Of a stretch of 12,340 nucleotides of DNA, positions 12,272 through 12,340 are shown piece after piece. Each line of letters opens with the position of its first letter. Within the stretch, counting starts at the first letter, position 1. Made by a program: the position numbers and the translations under genes. The DNA comes from Candidatus Melainabacteria bacterium (GTDB lineage: Bacteria; Cyanobacteriota; Vampirovibrionia; Obscuribacterales; Obscuribacteraceae), in NCBI GenBank assembly GCA_014380105.1, contig JACMKL010000647.1:1-12340 (forward strand), given 5' to 3'. Below the pieces are notes generated by a model, which was given only the letters and a program-made list of their open reading frames with translations, was not told the DNA's origin and did not search any database.

Positions 12272-12340
12272 GAAGCTGAGACGGTTTGATCAGATCGACT
12301 TATCGTTGTTGTCTATTTAGCAGCAGTTCTTGTTTGCGAA

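Noticed and set aside
1..12340. Search for insertion sequences, integrase, CRISPR arrays, att sites and rRNA
   Set aside because: No transposase or integrase motif, no regularly spaced repeats, no long terminal repeats and no rRNA landmark were found, so mobility of the central set is not shown.

Overview
The window is bacterial DNA of mixed composition. It carries standard-code genes, mostly behind strong Shine-Dalgarno sequences (AAGGAG or GGAGG, 5 to 8 nt before ATG). Coding density is low. There are no rRNA, tRNA, CRISPR, transposase, integrase or phage structural genes. The species cannot be named from the sequence. The signal-peptide class C penicillin-binding protein and the DUF502 membrane protein fit a cell-walled bacterium, but nothing here fixes the phylum.

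Left part (1-2443). A leftward pair encodes a zinc alcohol-dehydrogenase-like protein and the glutaminase end of an asparagine synthetase (cut by the window edge). They are 2 nt apart and read from a promoter near 1469-1496 that overlaps a 16-bp near-palindrome. About 500 bp without a convincing gene follow, then a small predicted membrane-anchored protein with a hairpin terminator, and a 64-bp near-perfect inverted repeat.

Central part (2478-10322). Two divergent gene groups flank about 1.4 kb (5507-6904) with no convincing gene but many palindromes. Leftward: an unknown 131-aa protein, a HAD-like phosphohydrolase, a 77-aa very basic protein and a DHH/DHHA1 phosphoesterase. Rightward: a NADAR-like protein, an endonuclease/exonuclease/phosphatase (EEP) enzyme with a Gly/Arg/Gln-rich linker, a DUF502 membrane protein and an unknown 148-aa acidic, aromatic-rich protein, closed by a long intrinsic terminator. 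Several of these genes (HAD, EEP, 148-aa) strongly prefer codons ending in G or C, unlike the flanks. Most have their own leader of about 80 to 210 nt, often with a hairpin, rather than being packed end to start.

Four products of the central part belong to families that act on phosphoesters or ADP-ribosyl groups (DHH, HAD, EEP, NADAR). A shared role in nucleotide or nucleic-acid processing is the most interesting possibility, but it is inference from families and neighbourhood only.

Right part (10323-12340). A promoter with an inverted repeat in its spacer precedes a compact PBP4-type D-alanyl-D-alanine carboxypeptidase, followed 18 nt later by a soluble protein resembling the DUF7832 family. 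The last 70 bases show nothing recognisable.
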